Of a stretch of 64,000 bases of DNA, positions 46,394-56,370 are shown in pieces. Position numbers and translations under genes: made by a program. The notes below the pieces were generated by a model. It saw nothing but the letters and a program-made list of their open reading frames with translations. It had not been told where the DNA came from and did not search any database. Numbering within the stretch: position 1 is the first letter of the stretch; each line of letters opens with the position of its first letter. Origin of the DNA: Streptacidiphilus albus JL83 (GTDB taxonomy: Bacteria > Actinomycetota > Actinomycetes > Streptomycetales > Streptomycetaceae); the NCBI RefSeq assembly GCF_000744705.1, contig NZ_JQML01000001.1, positions 2,666,001 through 2,730,000 of the forward strand. The letters are read 5' to 3'.

Positions 46394-48307
46394 TCAGTCC
46401 TGGTGGTAGTCCTTGCCCAGGACGACCAGCAGGTCCACCGACTGGGAGGTGGTGACCTTCCTCACGGCCGTGGCCGGCAGCCCCAGGTCCTCGGCCAGCT
46501 GCTGGGCGTCGTCGGCCCGGGCCGGGTCGGTGTAGCTGATCGTGGAGGTGGCCTGGGTGGCCGCGGTGGTGGCGCCCGGCACCTGGGTGAAGCCGCTGTT
46601 CACCACGGCCGCCTCGGCCAGGGCGGTGTTGTTGGCGACGCCGGAGGCGTTCACCAGCCCGACCCGGGCGACGGTGACCCCGGCCCCGCCGGTCACCGCG
46701 CCGCCGAGCAGCTGCTTGACCACGGTCGGAGCGGTCGAGCCGAGGGCGCCCTGCGAGGTCACCGGCAGCGACTCGGTCTGGTAGTTCCCCGCGTTGGCGT
46801 CGGCGGACAGGGTCGCCATCAGCGCGCCGAGGGTGGAGTCCGGCAGCGAGGGGTCGGCCACCTCGCCCATGGCGGTGATGTCGGCGGCGGCCTGGGTCGG
46901 GTCCGTGGGCATGGCCTCGACCAGCGCCGCCAGCACCTGGCCGTAGCGGGTCATCAGGGCGCTGTCCGGCTCGCCCTTGGCCTGGTAGGTGGCGTAGGCG
47001 ATGGCCGCCGCGCCGTTCAGGGTGGAGCTGCCGGCCGGGACGAGCACCTTGCCGCCCTGGCTGATGCTGGTGTTCGCGTCGACGGTGATGCCGCCGACCT
47101 TGTCCACCAGCAGCTGGAGGAAGGGCGTGTAGAGGCTCCAGCTGGCCGTGATGTTGCTGCCCAGCATGCTGTTCAGACTGGTCCGGATCGCCTGGTTGCC
47201 CTGGCTGTCGACATTGGCGGCCAGCGGCACCGTCCCGCCGCTGCCCTCCGTGGCGATCGCCAGGTTGCCGGGAATGAGCAGGGTCGCGCCCTGGCCCGCC
47301 TTGCCGCCCGAGCCCGGGTCGGAGACCAGCAGCGCGGTGTAGACGTTCTTGTCGGTGTCGTGCAGGTGGACGGCGATGACCTCACGGGTGGTGGACGCGG
47401 CGACCACCCCGGAGGAGCCGCCGAGCCGTCCGCTGGCCCACAGGTAGCCGAACCCGCCGCCGACCGCCAGCACCAGGACCACGCCCAGCGCGATCAGCCG
47501 GAGCCGGATGGTCCGGCGGCGCTCGTCGCGGCGCTCGCCCCGGGTCTCGCTGAAGTTCATCCAGTCGATGACGTCCTCGGACTCCTCCGCGTCGTCGACG
47601 AAGGTGAACTCCTCGTTGTCGTAGCCGCGCGCCTGGCCGTCGGCGCCCCCCTCCGGACGCGGCTTCGGGCCGCGCTGCTGCGGAACGGACTCCGAGGGGA
47701 ACGCGGACGCGGCCGGGGAAGGCGCGGCGCCCCGGCGCCCGGCCGGGGCCGGGGCCGGAATCGGAGCCGGGGCCGGGGCGGTCCGGGTCGGCGCGACCGG
47801 CGCGGTCGGCGCGGCGGGCTCGGCGGGCTGGTAGGCCGGGGTGTAGCGGTTCGGGGCGGCGTCGGCCCCGCCGACCTGGCCCGGCACCGGCGCCGGGCCC
47901 TGCCACTGGTCGTACTCGTAGCCGTAGGGAGCGGGCTCCGGCGCGGCGTAGGGCTGCTGGTACTCGTAGCCGGCCGGCTGGGCGTACTGCTGCTGCCCGT
48001 ACTGGTCGTACTGCTGGGCGTACTGCTGCCCGCCGTACTGCTCCGGCTGCGGCGCGTAGCCCTGCGGCGCCTGCTGCGCCTGCTGCTGGCCGTACTGCGA
48101 CTGGCCGTACTGCGACTGGTCGTACTGCTGCTGGTCGTACTGCGGCTGCCCGTACTGGTCGTACTGCTTGGCGTACTGCTGCCCGCCGTACTGGTCCGGC
48201 TGCGGCGCGTAGCCGCTCTGCCCGTAGGGGGGCTGCTGCTCCGGGTGCTGCTGCCAGTACTCCGCCGGGTCCTGGGCCGGGTACTGCTCCCCATCGGTGC
48301 CGCTCAC
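46394..48307 (-). CDS. LytR C-terminal domain protein with degenerate LCP-like region and Q/Y-rich tail
   Basis: A 637-aa membrane protein. Residues 1-125 are Gln/Tyr-rich low complexity, with a long unit beginning [20 protein letters not shown] present twice. A Pro/Ala-rich linker leads to the cytoplasmic segment [20 protein letters not shown] and one transmembrane helix ([20 protein letters not shown], near 290). An extracytoplasmic LCP-like domain follows, lacking the obvious arginine cluster of active phosphotransferases. The C-terminal LytR_C domain reads [22 protein letters not shown] to the end. GTG 48307 overlaps the nadD stop (GTGA). A role in wall-polymer attachment is inferred from the family. 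Confidence 0.85.
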   Translation of the reverse strand: MSGTDGEQYPAQDPAEYWQQHPEQQPPYGQSGYAPQPDQYGGQQYAKQYDQYGQPQYDQQQYDQSQYGQSQYGQQQAQQAPQGYAPQPEQYGGQQYAQQYDQYGQQQYAQPAGYEYQQPYAAPEPAPYGYEYDQWQGPAPVPGQVGGADAAPNRYTPAYQPAEPAAPTAPVAPTRTAPAPAPIPAPAPAGRRGAAPSPAASAFPSESVPQQRGPKPRPEGGADGQARGYDNEEFTFVDDAEESEDVIDWMNFSETRGERRDERRRTIRLRLIALGVVLVLAVGGGFGYLWASGRLGGSSGVVAASTTREVIAVHLHDTDKNVYTALLVSDPGSGGKAGQGATLLIPGNLAIATEGSGGTVPLAANVDSQGNQAIRTSLNSMLGSNITASWSLYTPFLQLLVDKVGGITVDANTSISQGGKVLVPAGSSTLNGAAAIAYATYQAKGEPDSALMTRYGQVLAALVEAMPTDPTQAAADITAMGEVADPSLPDSTLGALMATLSADANAGNYQTESLPVTSQGALGSTAPTVVKQLLGGAVTGGAGVTVARVGLVNASGVANNTALAEAAVVNSGFTQVPGATTAATQATSTISYTDPARADDAQQLAEDLGLPATAVRKVTTSQSVDLLVVLGKDYHQD

Positions 48308-48993
48308 GCCGCTCCCATCCCTGGTCGCTCGCCGAACTCGTGCTGGTTGCCGCCGGGCCCCGCCGCGTCGAGGTCGAGGTCGCGGTAGAGCTTGCGCTTG
48401 TCGATGTAGCGCACCACCTCGTCCGGCACCAGGTACCAGACCGGCTCGCCCCGGGAGACCCGGAGCCGGCAGTCGGTCGAGGAGATGGCCAGCGCGGGCA
48501 CTTCGACCAGGGAGACGCCGCCCGCCGGGAAGCCGGGGTCGGTCAGCGTGTGCCCGGGCCGGGTCACGCCGATGAAGTGCGCGAGGTCGAAGAGCTCCTC
48601 GGCGTTCCGCCAGGAGAAGATCTGCGAGAGGGCGTCGGCGCCGGTGATGAAGAAGAGGTCCGCGTCGGCGTGCAGGGCCCGGAGCTCCCGGAGGGTGTCC
48701 GTGGTGTAGGTCGGGCCCTTGCGGTCGATGTCGATCCGGCTGACCGAGAACTGCGGGTTGGACATGGTGGCGACGACCGTCATCAGATAGCGGTCCTCGG
48801 CGGGCGAGACCGGCCGCCGGTCCTTCTGCCACGGCTGACCGGTGGGTACGAACACCACCTCGTCCAGGTGGAACTGGCTCACCACCTCGCTCGCGGCAAC
48901 CAGGTGCCCGTGGTGGATCGGGTCGAAAGTCCCGCCCATCACCCCGAGGCGCTTCTTCACCGGCGCTTCCGCGGATTCAGCCTGCTGCTCCAT
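48304..48993 (-). CDS. nadD: Nicotinate-nucleotide adenylyltransferase
   Basis: A 229-aa enzyme that makes deamido-NAD from nicotinate mononucleotide and ATP. The nucleotidyltransferase motif [17 protein letters not shown] is at about residue 20, [10 protein letters not shown] binds the nicotinate, and [10 protein letters not shown] is the family's ISSTxIR box. A streptomycete-type C-terminal extension follows. ATG start at 48993. The gene is coupled to the LytR-C gene downstream. Two very small membrane-protein genes lie upstream on the same strand. Confidence 0.95.
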   Translation of the reverse strand: MEQQAESAEAPVKKRLGVMGGTFDPIHHGHLVAASEVVSQFHLDEVVFVPTGQPWQKDRRPVSPAEDRYLMTVVATMSNPQFSVSRIDIDRKGPTYTTDTLRELRALHADADLFFITGADALSQIFSWRNAEELFDLAHFIGVTRPGHTLTDPGFPAGGVSLVEVPALAISSTDCRLRVSRGEPVWYLVPDEVVRYIDKRKLYRDLDLDAAGPGGNQHEFGERPGMGAA

Positions 48994-49082
48994 GACCCGT
49001 CACTGTACGTGATCCGTACGTGGTTCGAACGTCCCGGCCGTACGAGGGGGTGTGCGGCACGGCCGGGGTCGACGTCGGCGCT

Positions 49083-49238
49083 CTAGCGGTCCTTGTTGAA
49101 GCGGGTCACCAGGAACAGCAGGATCAGGAAGATCACCAGGGCGCTGCCGCCGGTGAAGATCGGGTTCAGGCTGTGGTGGGCGTCGGGGCCCTCGGCCAGC
49201 AGGGAGGAGAGGCCGGGCGCGACAGTGTGCAGGCTCAT
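49083..49238 (-). CDS. 51-residue single-pass membrane protein
   Basis: MSLHTVAPGLSSLLAEGPDA, then a short His/Asn-rich stretch, one transmembrane helix (GGSALVIFLILLFLVTRF) and the basic end NKDR. Small but with clear coding bias. The start lies 88 nt after the second micro-gene region, with AAGG upstream. Comparable short membrane proteins occur at this place in streptomycetes. Function unknown. Confidence 0.7.
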   Translation of the reverse strand: MSLHTVAPGLSSLLAEGPDAHHSLNPIFTGGSALVIFLILLFLVTRFNKDR

Positions 49239-49381
49239 CGGTAGGGGGACCTTCTGACTCGGAGGCGTGTTGGGTGCCGATCAATCGTGCTCATGCTACG
49301 GGGAGCCCCGCAGCAACCGCGCGGCGGCTCCACGCGTCTGACTGCACGTGTGCTCCGAAGTGGGTCAGGAAGGCCGGCGGC

Positions 49382-49525
49382 TCAGTCCCGGTAGCCGCGC
49401 AGCAGGAAGAACGCCATCAGCACGACGCCGACGACCGAGATGATCACGATGGTGCGCAGGAACATGCCCGGACCCGAACCGTCGGAGATCGCGGCAAGCT
49501 GCTGCAGTGCGGTAGTGGTGCGCAT
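49382..49525 (-). CDS. 47-residue single-pass membrane protein
   Basis: MRTTTALQQLAAISDGSGPG, then a helix (MFLRTIVIISVVGVVLMAFFLL) and the end RGYRD. A GAGGAG site is about 10 nt upstream of the ATG. Its organisation matches the neighbouring 51-aa protein: short outer or inner tail, one helix, basic C-terminus. The two may act together. No named family. Confidence 0.7.
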   Translation of the reverse strand: MRTTTALQQLAAISDGSGPGMFLRTIVIISVVGVVLMAFFLLRGYRD

Positions 49526-49726
49526 GGGGGCATGACTCCTCGGGAGAACAACTCCGGACAGCTCAGCGTAGACCGACCCGGTTCAGGATCCGTCGCCGGG
49601 ATCGCGGGTTGGCCGACAGGGGTCGGGCGTACTGTGTCCGACTAGGGGACGAGCGGTAGAGACAAGGACGGCGGGGGGCGGTGACAACGCCCGGGGTCCG
49701 CCACCGATCGGGAGGAAAGCAGTCAG

Positions 49727-50833
49727 ATGACCGAACCCAGTGACAGCAACGTGCCGAGCCGCACCCGCAAGCGCTTTCCCGGCATCTCCACCCGGGCCTG
49801 GGAGCACCCCGCCGACCGCTCCGCGTTGGTGGCGCTGCGCAAGCTCAGCGGATTCGACGAGATCCTCAAGAAGCTCGGCGGCATGGTCTCCGAGCGCGCC
49901 GTCCGGCTGATGTTCCTGGCCTCCGCGGTGCGGGCCTCCGAGCGGCAGTTCTCCCACCTCCACGAGATGGTCCGGGACGCCGCCTACACCCTGGACCTGG
50001 AGAAGGTCCCGCCGCTCTACGTCACCCAGGACCCGGTCCCGAACGCCATGTGCATCGGCATGGACGCCCCGGTGATCGTGGTCACCACCTCCCTGGTCGA
50101 GCTGCTCGACGAGGAGGAGATGCGCTCGGTGATCGGCCACGAGGTGGCGCACGCCATGTCGGGCCACGCCCTCTACCGGACGATGCTGCTGATCCTCACC
50201 AACATCGCCGCCAAGATCGCCTGGGTGCCGCTGGGCAACATCGCCATCCTGGCGGTCATCACCGCGCTCAAGGAGTGGTTCCGCAAGGCGGAGATCTCCT
50301 GCGACCGGGCCGGGCTGCTGGTCGGCCAGGACCCGCAGGCGTCCATGCGCGCCCTGATGAAGCTGGCCGGCGGGCACCACCTGCACGAGATGAACACCGA
50401 CGCCATGCTGGAGCAGGCCGAGGAGTACGACAAGGCCGGCGACCTCCGGGACAGCGTCATCAAGCTGCTCCAGGTGCTGCCGCAGACCCACCCCTTCGTG
50501 GCGGTGCGGGTGCGCCAGATCAAGCAGTGGTCGGAGGGCGAGGAGTACAGCTCGATCATGGCCGGGGCCTACCCGCGCCGGGACACCGACTCGGACGCCT
50601 CGGTGTCCGACAACGTGAAGGCGGCGGCCGACTCCTACGCCCAGTCCTTCAAGGACACCAAGGACCCGCTGATGGGCCTGATCCGGGACGTCGCCGGCGG
50701 CGCGGGCGACCTCGGCGGCAAGCTCCGGGACGTCTTCGCGGGCCGCACCAGCGCCCCGGCGGACCAGCCCGCCGCCGATGCCGAGGGCCAGGACGGCCCG
50801 ACCGACTCCACCCCGCCGAGCAACGGCAGCTGA
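49727..50833 (+). CDS. M48 family metallopeptidase
   Basis: A 368-aa protein with zinc motif HEVAH at residues 138-142, followed by two hydrophobic stretches (MLLILTNIAAKIAWVPLGNIAIL) and the third ligand region FRKAEISCDRAGLL. An N-terminal helical region and a long, acidic, Ser/Asp-rich C-terminal tail are outside the catalytic core. Unlike HtpX it has no strong N-terminal transmembrane pair, so it is probably peripheral. GGAGGA lies before the ATG. It is the only plus-strand gene between the tRNA array and the end of the window. Confidence 0.88.
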   Translation: MTEPSDSNVPSRTRKRFPGISTRAWEHPADRSALVALRKLSGFDEILKKLGGMVSERAVRLMFLASAVRASERQFSHLHEMVRDAAYTLDLEKVPPLYVTQDPVPNAMCIGMDAPVIVVTTSLVELLDEEEMRSVIGHEVAHAMSGHALYRTMLLILTNIAAKIAWVPLGNIAILAVITALKEWFRKAEISCDRAGLLVGQDPQASMRALMKLAGGHHLHEMNTDAMLEQAEEYDKAGDLRDSVIKLLQVLPQTHPFVAVRVRQIKQWSEGEEYSSIMAGAYPRRDTDSDASVSDNVKAAADSYAQSFKDTKDPLMGLIRDVAGGAGDLGGKLRDVFAGRTSAPADQPAADAEGQDGPTDSTPPSNGS

Positions 50834-50866
50834 CCCGACTCGGTCCCGTTCGGCTTCCGGCAGTAC

Positions 50867-52234
50867 TCAGAGCGTCGGCCCGGTCATCACACCGCACACC
50901 GCCCAGGCGGGGCGGGTGTGGTCGAACGGGTCGACGCTCGGTGCCGTGGTGGCGGGCTCCGGCCCGATCGGGGTGGTCGGTGCCGAGCTCCCGGTGTGCC
51001 GGCCCGGGACCACCGGGGCGACCGCCGCCGGGAACAGCGGCTGGAGGTAGGAGCTGACGTCGGCGTCGCAGGACATCGGCCCGGCCTGCACCACCGAGTC
51101 GATGATCTCCAGCTGGTTGGCGTTGAGGTCGGCCAGGGTGAAGCGGTAGCGCAGCTCCCGGCGGACGGTGAACAGGATGGTCGGCGGCTGCGCGGCGGAG
51201 ACGCTGCTCGCACCCGCCGCCGGGGTCGCCGACGCACTCGCCGACGGGGTGCCCGACGCCCCGGGCGCGGGCGTCGGGGTCGCGGCCGGGATCTCGGTCA
51301 GCGCGTAGACGAAGGTGTGGTCGCTGGTCACCTCCAGCGTCCCCGGGGAGACCTCCTGGTAGGTGAGCGTGCCCTGGACCCGGACGTCGTCCGGCGCGGC
51401 CAGCCGCACCTTGCTGGGGTCGAAACGGACCAGCCAGCCGGTCACGTCGTGCTGCTGGTCGTCCTGCGGGTGGGCCAGGCTGGCGTCGAACTGCGCGGTC
51501 TGACTGGGGGCCAGCAGGTCGCGCACCGAGCCGGTGTCGGCGCCCGTGAGCACCTGCGGGTCCAGCGAGGACGCCTGGAGGTAGGTGAGCACGGTGTTCA
51601 TCGCGTGCAGCACCTGGTCGTGGCTGAAGTCCGCGGTGTGCCGGGGCACCGGCACCTGCATCCCGGAGATGCCCACCGCGTAGTCCTCCAGCGGCGTCCC
51701 GGCGAAGGGGCCCGGGGCCACCGAGGCGGAGGCCGACGGGGAGGCCGAACCCGAGGTCGTCGGGGTCGCCGAGGCCGTCGCGGACGCCGAACCCGAGGCG
51801 GACGCGGAGGCGGAGGCGGACGCGGATGCGGCGGGCGAGCCGGCCGCCGGGGCGCCGGCGGCCGAGGCGGCCGCCGAGCTGGCAGCCGTGGGGATGCCCC
51901 CGGCTCCGGGCTGCAGCGGGATCACCGTGATGCTCAGCGGCGTGGTCCCGGCGACCGCCTCCGGGTAGGGATGCCGGGTGCCCAGGTAGACGGCGGCGGC
52001 GAAGGCCATGGAGACCAGCAGCATCAGCGCCAGCGCCTGCCGCGGCAGGCCGCCCGTCCGCAGGCCGCGCCGACGGACCGGCCGGGTGCCCGAGGACATC
52101 CGCTCCTGGGCCGAGAGCTCCTGGATCCGGGCAGCACGGACGAACGACTCGTCGAACACGACGGGTCGGATTTCGTCCTCTCCCCCGGAATCGCCCTCGG
52201 GCGCACCCTCCGGGGGCTCTGCCCGGCCACCCAT
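50867..52234 (-). CDS. Membrane-anchored conserved protein with Ser/Ala-rich stalk
   Basis: 455 aa. The cytoplasmic N-terminus has the motif FDESFVRAARIQELSAQER (about residues 27-45), then one transmembrane helix (QALALMLLVSMAFAAAVYLG, near 67-85). A Ser/Ala/Thr-rich stalk of about 70 residues follows, and then an extracytoplasmic domain with DFSHDQVLHAMNTVLTYLQAS and YRFTLADLNANQLEIIDSVV. The motif before the helix is shared with the next gene's product, a case of paralogous cytoplasmic tags. Streptomycetes carry the pair near proA. No function known. Confidence 0.75.
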   Translation of the reverse strand: MGGRAEPPEGAPEGDSGGEDEIRPVVFDESFVRAARIQELSAQERMSSGTRPVRRRGLRTGGLPRQALALMLLVSMAFAAAVYLGTRHPYPEAVAGTTPLSITVIPLQPGAGGIPTAASSAAASAAGAPAAGSPAASASASASASASGSASATASATPTTSGSASPSASASVAPGPFAGTPLEDYAVGISGMQVPVPRHTADFSHDQVLHAMNTVLTYLQASSLDPQVLTGADTGSVRDLLAPSQTAQFDASLAHPQDDQQHDVTGWLVRFDPSKVRLAAPDDVRVQGTLTYQEVSPGTLEVTSDHTFVYALTEIPAATPTPAPGASGTPSASASATPAAGASSVSAAQPPTILFTVRRELRYRFTLADLNANQLEIIDSVVQAGPMSCDADVSSYLQPLFPAAVAPVVPGRHTGSSAPTTPIGPEPATTAPSVDPFDHTRPAWAVCGVMTGPTL

Positions 52235-52403
52235 ACCTCAAGGGTAATTCGCCCCGGGTGTCGTGGAGAGCCCCCACGGGCCAAGTTCTCTCCCGGATTT
52301 GACCTTGGTCATCCGGAAATTCGAACAGCAGTGAGCGGAAAATCACACCAAGTCATAATAAACCAGACAAATGCCATGGCCACCGCAGACTGCCGACGGT
52401 CCG

Positions 52404-52919
52404 TCAGCCCTGCACTGCCGCTGCCCCCGCGGGAACGGCCACGGCGGCCGCCCCGCTCGCGGAGGCGGTCCGCACGGCCGAGGCACGCCCGGCGGACGGG
52501 TCCGCAGCGGTGGACCCCGAAGCGGTGGACCCCGAAGAAGTGGACGCGGTCGAGGCCGGCGACTGGCCCGGCTGCCGCTCGGTGCCGCCGCCCCGGTAGA
52601 CCGCGGCGGCGGCCACCAGCATCGCCAGCATGCCGAGGACCACCAGCATCACCTGTGCCACCGTCCGCTGCCAGCGGAGCGGGGCCGCCTGGTGCCGGCC
52701 CCGGCCGAACGGTCCGCGCGAGCGCGGACGGCGCGAGCCCCGGGGGTAGGCGCTGCCGAAGCCGGCCGCGTCCAGCAGCGCCGCCTGGCGCTCCCGGGCC
52801 GAGGGCTCGTGGATCAGCGCGGCGCGGACGAAGCGCTCGTCGAGGACCAGGGTTGCGAACTCGTCGTCCGCGCCGCCACCGTGGTTGGCGCTGCCGGCGT
52901 CAAAGCCTTCGGAATACAC
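52404..52919 (-). CDS. Membrane protein sharing an N-terminal tag with its neighbour
   Basis: About 171 aa from GTG 52919 (MYSEGFDAGSANHG), with GGGGG 7 nt upstream; an in-frame GTG at 52961 would add 14 residues. LVLDERFVRAALIHEPSARER matches the tag of the adjacent 455-aa protein. Next come an Arg-rich cytoplasmic part, one helix (VMLVVLGMLAMLVAAAAVY) and a short Ser/Thr/Ala-rich outer tail. Conserved beside proA in streptomycetes; function unknown. Confidence 0.7.
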   Translation of the reverse strand: MYSEGFDAGSANHGGGADDEFATLVLDERFVRAALIHEPSARERQAALLDAAGFGSAYPRGSRRPRSRGPFGRGRHQAAPLRWQRTVAQVMLVVLGMLAMLVAAAAVYRGGGTERQPGQSPASTASTSSGSTASGSTAADPSAGRASAVRTASASGAAAVAVPAGAAAVQG

Positions 52920-53043
52920 GGAGCCCCCGCATCTCTCGGCAAAGCTGCCTCGGGTACACAAAGCAGCCTAATGCCGCAAGAGCGCTTTTGTCTGTGGCTC
53001 CGCGTCCCCGCGCCGCCGGTCGAACGGGTGTCGTGGCGGGCGG

Positions 53044-54429
53044 TCAGCCGCGCACGTGCCCGTCGCCGGTGACGATGTACTTGGTCGAGGTCAGCTCCGG
53101 CAGGCCCATGGGACCACGGGCGTGCAGCTTCTGGGTGGAGATGCCGATCTCCGCGCCGAAGCCGAACTGGCTGCCGTCGGTGAACCGGGTGGAGGCGTTC
53201 ACCATCACCGCCGCCGCGTCGACCACCCGGGTGAAACGGCGGGCGGCGGCCTGAGAGGTCGTCACGATCGCCTCGGTGTGGCCGGAGGACCACATCCGGA
53301 TGTGGGCCACGGCCGCGTCCATCGAGTCCACCACTCCGGCGGCGATGTCGTAGGAGAGGTACTCGGTCTCCCAGTCCTCGGTGGTCGCGGGCACCACCAC
53401 GGCCTTGGAGCCCGAGGCCTCGGCCACCGCCTGCACCCGCTCGTCGCCGTGGACGGTCACCCCCGCCTCGGCCAGCGCCGCCAGCGCCAGCGGCAGGAAC
53501 TCCTCGGCGATGTCCTGGTGCACCAGCAGCGTCTCCGCCGAGTTGCAGACGCTGGGGCGGGAGGCCTTGGAGTTCACCAGGATCTCCACCGCCACCGCCA
53601 GATCGGCCTCGGCGTCGACGTAGACATGGCAGTTGCCGGTGCCGGTCTCGATCACCGGCACGGTGGACTGCTCGACCACCGTCCGGATCAGCGAGGCGCC
53701 CCCGCGCGGGATCAGCACGTCGACCATGCCGCGCGCCCGCATCAGCTCCTGGACCGAGTCCCGGCTCTCCCCCGGGACCAGCTGGATGCAGTCGGCCGGC
53801 AGCCCCGCGCCGCCGACCGCGTCCCGGAGCACCTCCACCAGCTTCTGGTTGGACGCGTACGCCGAGGCCGAGCCGCGCAGCAGCACCGCGTTGCCGGACT
53901 TCAGGCAGAGCGCCGCCGCGTCCACGGTCACATTGGGCCGGGCCTCGTAGATGATGCCGACCACGCCCAGCGGCACCCGCACCTGGCGCAGGTCGAGACC
54001 GTTGGGCAGGGTGGAGCCGCGGACCACCTCGCCGACCGGGTCGGGCAGCCCGGCCACGTGCCGCACATCGGCGGCGATGGCGGCGACCCGCTCGCGGTTC
54101 AGCGTCAGCCGGTCGATCACCGACTCGGCGGTACCGGCCTCCCGCGCCTTCGCCACGTCCACCGCGTTCGCCTCGACGATCTCGCGGGTGCGGACCACCA
54201 GCGCGTCGGCGATGGCGAGCAGCGCCTCGTCCTTCGGCGTCCGCGGCAGCGGTCCCAGCTCGGCGGCGGCGGCCTTGGCCCGGTAGGCGGCCAGCAGCAC
54301 CGGGGACTGCGGCAGCGGCGACGGCAGGCTGGGCGAGGGGAACTCGGTCAGCGGCGCGCCGTCCGACGGGTTCTCAGTCGACGACGCGGAGTTCGAGGGG
54401 CTGGCGGCGGGGTCCGGAGAGCTGCTCAT
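53044..54429 (-). CDS. proA: Glutamate-5-semialdehyde dehydrogenase (gamma-glutamyl phosphate reductase)
   Basis: A 461-aa enzyme of proline synthesis that reduces gamma-glutamyl phosphate with NADPH. The fold spans about 45-461: [39 protein letters not shown], and the catalytic Cys in [17 protein letters not shown], then [21 protein letters not shown]. The first 40 residues are a Ser/Pro-rich extension not needed for the fold; a later start is possible. The small conserved gene and proB lie upstream on the same strand. Confidence 0.95.
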   Translation of the reverse strand: MSSSPDPAASPSNSASSTENPSDGAPLTEFPSPSLPSPLPQSPVLLAAYRAKAAAAELGPLPRTPKDEALLAIADALVVRTREIVEANAVDVAKAREAGTAESVIDRLTLNRERVAAIAADVRHVAGLPDPVGEVVRGSTLPNGLDLRQVRVPLGVVGIIYEARPNVTVDAAALCLKSGNAVLLRGSASAYASNQKLVEVLRDAVGGAGLPADCIQLVPGESRDSVQELMRARGMVDVLIPRGGASLIRTVVEQSTVPVIETGTGNCHVYVDAEADLAVAVEILVNSKASRPSVCNSAETLLVHQDIAEEFLPLALAALAEAGVTVHGDERVQAVAEASGSKAVVVPATTEDWETEYLSYDIAAGVVDSMDAAVAHIRMWSSGHTEAIVTTSQAAARRFTRVVDAAAVMVNASTRFTDGSQFGFGAEIGISTQKLHARGPMGLPELTSTKYIVTGDGHVRG

Positions 54430-54519
54430 GGCGGCAAGCGTAATCCGTCCGGTGCGGGGAGTTCCGGTCCGTCCGGCAACCGGACCGGTCGGCGGCGCCG
54501 TTCGGAACGGGGGCGCCGC

Positions 54520-55026
54520 TCAGAACGGGTGGACTCCGCCGACGAAGGCCGGGGACTCGCCGTAGCCCTCGGCGATCCGCTGGTGGTAGGTGCGCCGGTC
54601 GACCACCTCCAGGCCGACCACCTCCCAGGGCGGCAGCTTGGCGGTGGCCTTGTGCTCACCCCAGAGCCGCAGCGCCATCGCCGCCGCGTCCTGCAGGTCC
54701 TCGGCCTGCTCCCAGTACCGGATCTCACCGTGGTCGGCGGCATAGCGGGCGGTCATGAAGGGGGTGTGATCGTGGGCCAACTGTTCGAGTCCGCGCTTCA
54801 GCTCCGCCAGCGGCGTGGCCCGGCCGGCGACGCTCAGCACGACGTGCCACAGCCGGCCCGGCTCTCCGCCCTCGTCCCGGTGGGAGGGCGGCGGGGTGCT
54901 CCGGGGATAGGGAGCGCGTTGTTCTGCTTGGGGGGCGGAGGGTCTGCGCGACGCGCCCCCTTCGATGCTCGTGAGTACCGGATCCGCGGTCCCCGAGGGT
55001 CGCGCACCCTGGCGCCTGCGCACCAC
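54520..55026 (-). CDS. Conserved hypothetical protein between proA and proB
   Basis: 168 aa from GTG 55026, chosen because GAGGAGG is 6 nt upstream. The conserved part starts only near residue 60: LWHVVLSVAGRATPLAELKR, FMTARYAADHGEIRYWEQAE, AAMALRLWGEHKATAKLPPW, RIAEGYGESPAFVGGVHPF. Streptomycete relatives usually begin right at (M)WHxVLSVAG, so the first 55 residues (Arg/Pro/Ser-rich) may be untranslated. In that case the start codon would be non-standard, since the codon before TGG is CTG. No known function. Confidence 0.7.
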   Translation of the reverse strand: MVRRRQGARPSGTADPVLTSIEGGASRRPSAPQAEQRAPYPRSTPPPSHRDEGGEPGRLWHVVLSVAGRATPLAELKRGLEQLAHDHTPFMTARYAADHGEIRYWEQAEDLQDAAAMALRLWGEHKATAKLPPWEVVGLEVVDRRTYHQRIAEGYGESPAFVGGVHPF

Positions 55027-55099
55027 TGCCGGCCTCCTCGCTGTCGGTGATGGTCGTCTGACTGCACCGTCCGGGCCGCATCGCCGCCGGACGCGCCGG

Positions 55100-56242
55100 T
55101 CAGCGCCGGTCGGACGCGGAGGGCAGCACCACCAGGTCGTCCCGGTGCACCACCTCGCGCTCGTACGCGGGGCCCAACTCCCGTGCCAGGTCCCGCGTTG
55201 ACCGCCCCAGGAGTTGGGGAAGCTCCCGCACATCAAAGTTGACCAGCCCGCGCGCGATGATGTTGCCGTTTTCATCAAGAAGGTCGACCGGATCTCCGGG
55301 AACGAACTCTCCCTGGACGCCGGTGACCCCGGCCGGCAGCAGTGAGCTGTGACGCTGCACCACGGCGGCCACTGCGCCGGCGTCGAGCCGGAGTGCGCCC
55401 CGGGGCGCACTCGCGTGTTCGAGCCACAACAGCCGGTCGGTCGAGCGGCGCCCGGTGCGGTGGAACAGCGTCCCGGTCTCCCGGCCGGCCAGCGCGTCGG
55501 CCGCGAACCGCGCCGCCGTCAGCACCACCGGGATGCCGGCGCCGGTGGCGATCCGCGCCGCCTCGACCTTGGTCACCATCCCGCCGGTGCCCACCCCGGC
55601 CTTGCCGGCGCTGCCGATGACCACTCCGTCCAGGTCGGCCGGGCCGTGCACCTCGGCGATCCTGCTGGTGCCGGGCTTGCTCGGGTCGCCGTCGTACAGG
55701 CCGTCCACGTCCGAGAGCAGGACCAGCAGGTCGGCCCGGACCAGATGGGCGACCAGCGCCGCCAGCCGGTCGTTGTCACCGAACTTGATCTCGGCGGTGG
55801 CGACCGTGTCGTTCTCGTTGACGACCGGCACCGCGCCCATCACCAGCAGCTGCTCCAGGGTGCGGAAGGCGTTGCGGTAGTGGACCCGGCGGCTGGCGTC
55901 CTCGGCGGTCAGCAGCACCTGGCCGACCCGCAGCCCGTAGCGGGCGAAGGAGGCGGTGTAACGGGCCATCAGCAGGCCCTGGCCGACGCTGGCGGCGGCC
56001 TGCTGCCGGGCCAGGTCCCGGGGGCGCTGCTCCAGGCCGAGCGGGGCCAGTCCGGCGGCGATGGCGCCGGAGGAGACCAGCACCACCTCCCGGTGGCCGT
56101 CGTACGCCTTGGCCAGCACGTCCACCAGGGCGTCGACGCGGTCGGCGTCCAGCCCACCCGACGCCGTGGTCAGTGAGGAGGACCCCACCTTGACGACGAT
56201 CCGGCGTGCGCCGAGCACGTCCTCCCGCAGGCTGCCTGTCAC
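55100..56242 (-). CDS. proB: Glutamate 5-kinase
   Basis: A 380-aa enzyme catalysing the first step of proline synthesis (ATP-dependent phosphorylation of glutamate). The amino-acid-kinase domain has RIVVKVGSSSLT, LVSSGAIAAGLAPLG, NENDTVATAEIKFGDND and GVGTGGMVTKVEAA. A C-terminal PUA domain (GDPVDLLDENGNIIARGLVNF) follows. I chose GTG 56242 (MTGSLREDVLGARR) because GGGAGGGG stands 5 nt upstream; the GTG at 56278 is unsupported. Product proA lies downstream with one gene between. Confidence 0.95.
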   Translation of the reverse strand: MTGSLREDVLGARRIVVKVGSSSLTTASGGLDADRVDALVDVLAKAYDGHREVVLVSSGAIAAGLAPLGLEQRPRDLARQQAAASVGQGLLMARYTASFARYGLRVGQVLLTAEDASRRVHYRNAFRTLEQLLVMGAVPVVNENDTVATAEIKFGDNDRLAALVAHLVRADLLVLLSDVDGLYDGDPSKPGTSRIAEVHGPADLDGVVIGSAGKAGVGTGGMVTKVEAARIATGAGIPVVLTAARFAADALAGRETGTLFHRTGRRSTDRLLWLEHASAPRGALRLDAGAVAAVVQRHSSLLPAGVTGVQGEFVPGDPVDLLDENGNIIARGLVNFDVRELPQLLGRSTRDLARELGPAYEREVVHRDDLVVLPSASDRR

Positions 56243-56310
56243 TGCGCCCCTCCCGAGCTCCGTTGCCGATCCCCGCACGTTGCCGCACCGCGCAGCAATG
56301 TACGCGAAGT

Positions 56311-56356
56311 GGGCGGGCGGCGTCCGCAGGACTCAGCCTGCGGACGCCGCCCGCCC
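56311..56356 (-). terminator. Terminator after the deaminase gene
   Basis: A perfect 20-bp GC-rich stem with a 6-nt loop, 14 nt past the stop. It separates the deaminase from proB. Confidence 0.85.
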
Positions 56357-56370
56357 GGTGCCGTGCCGTG

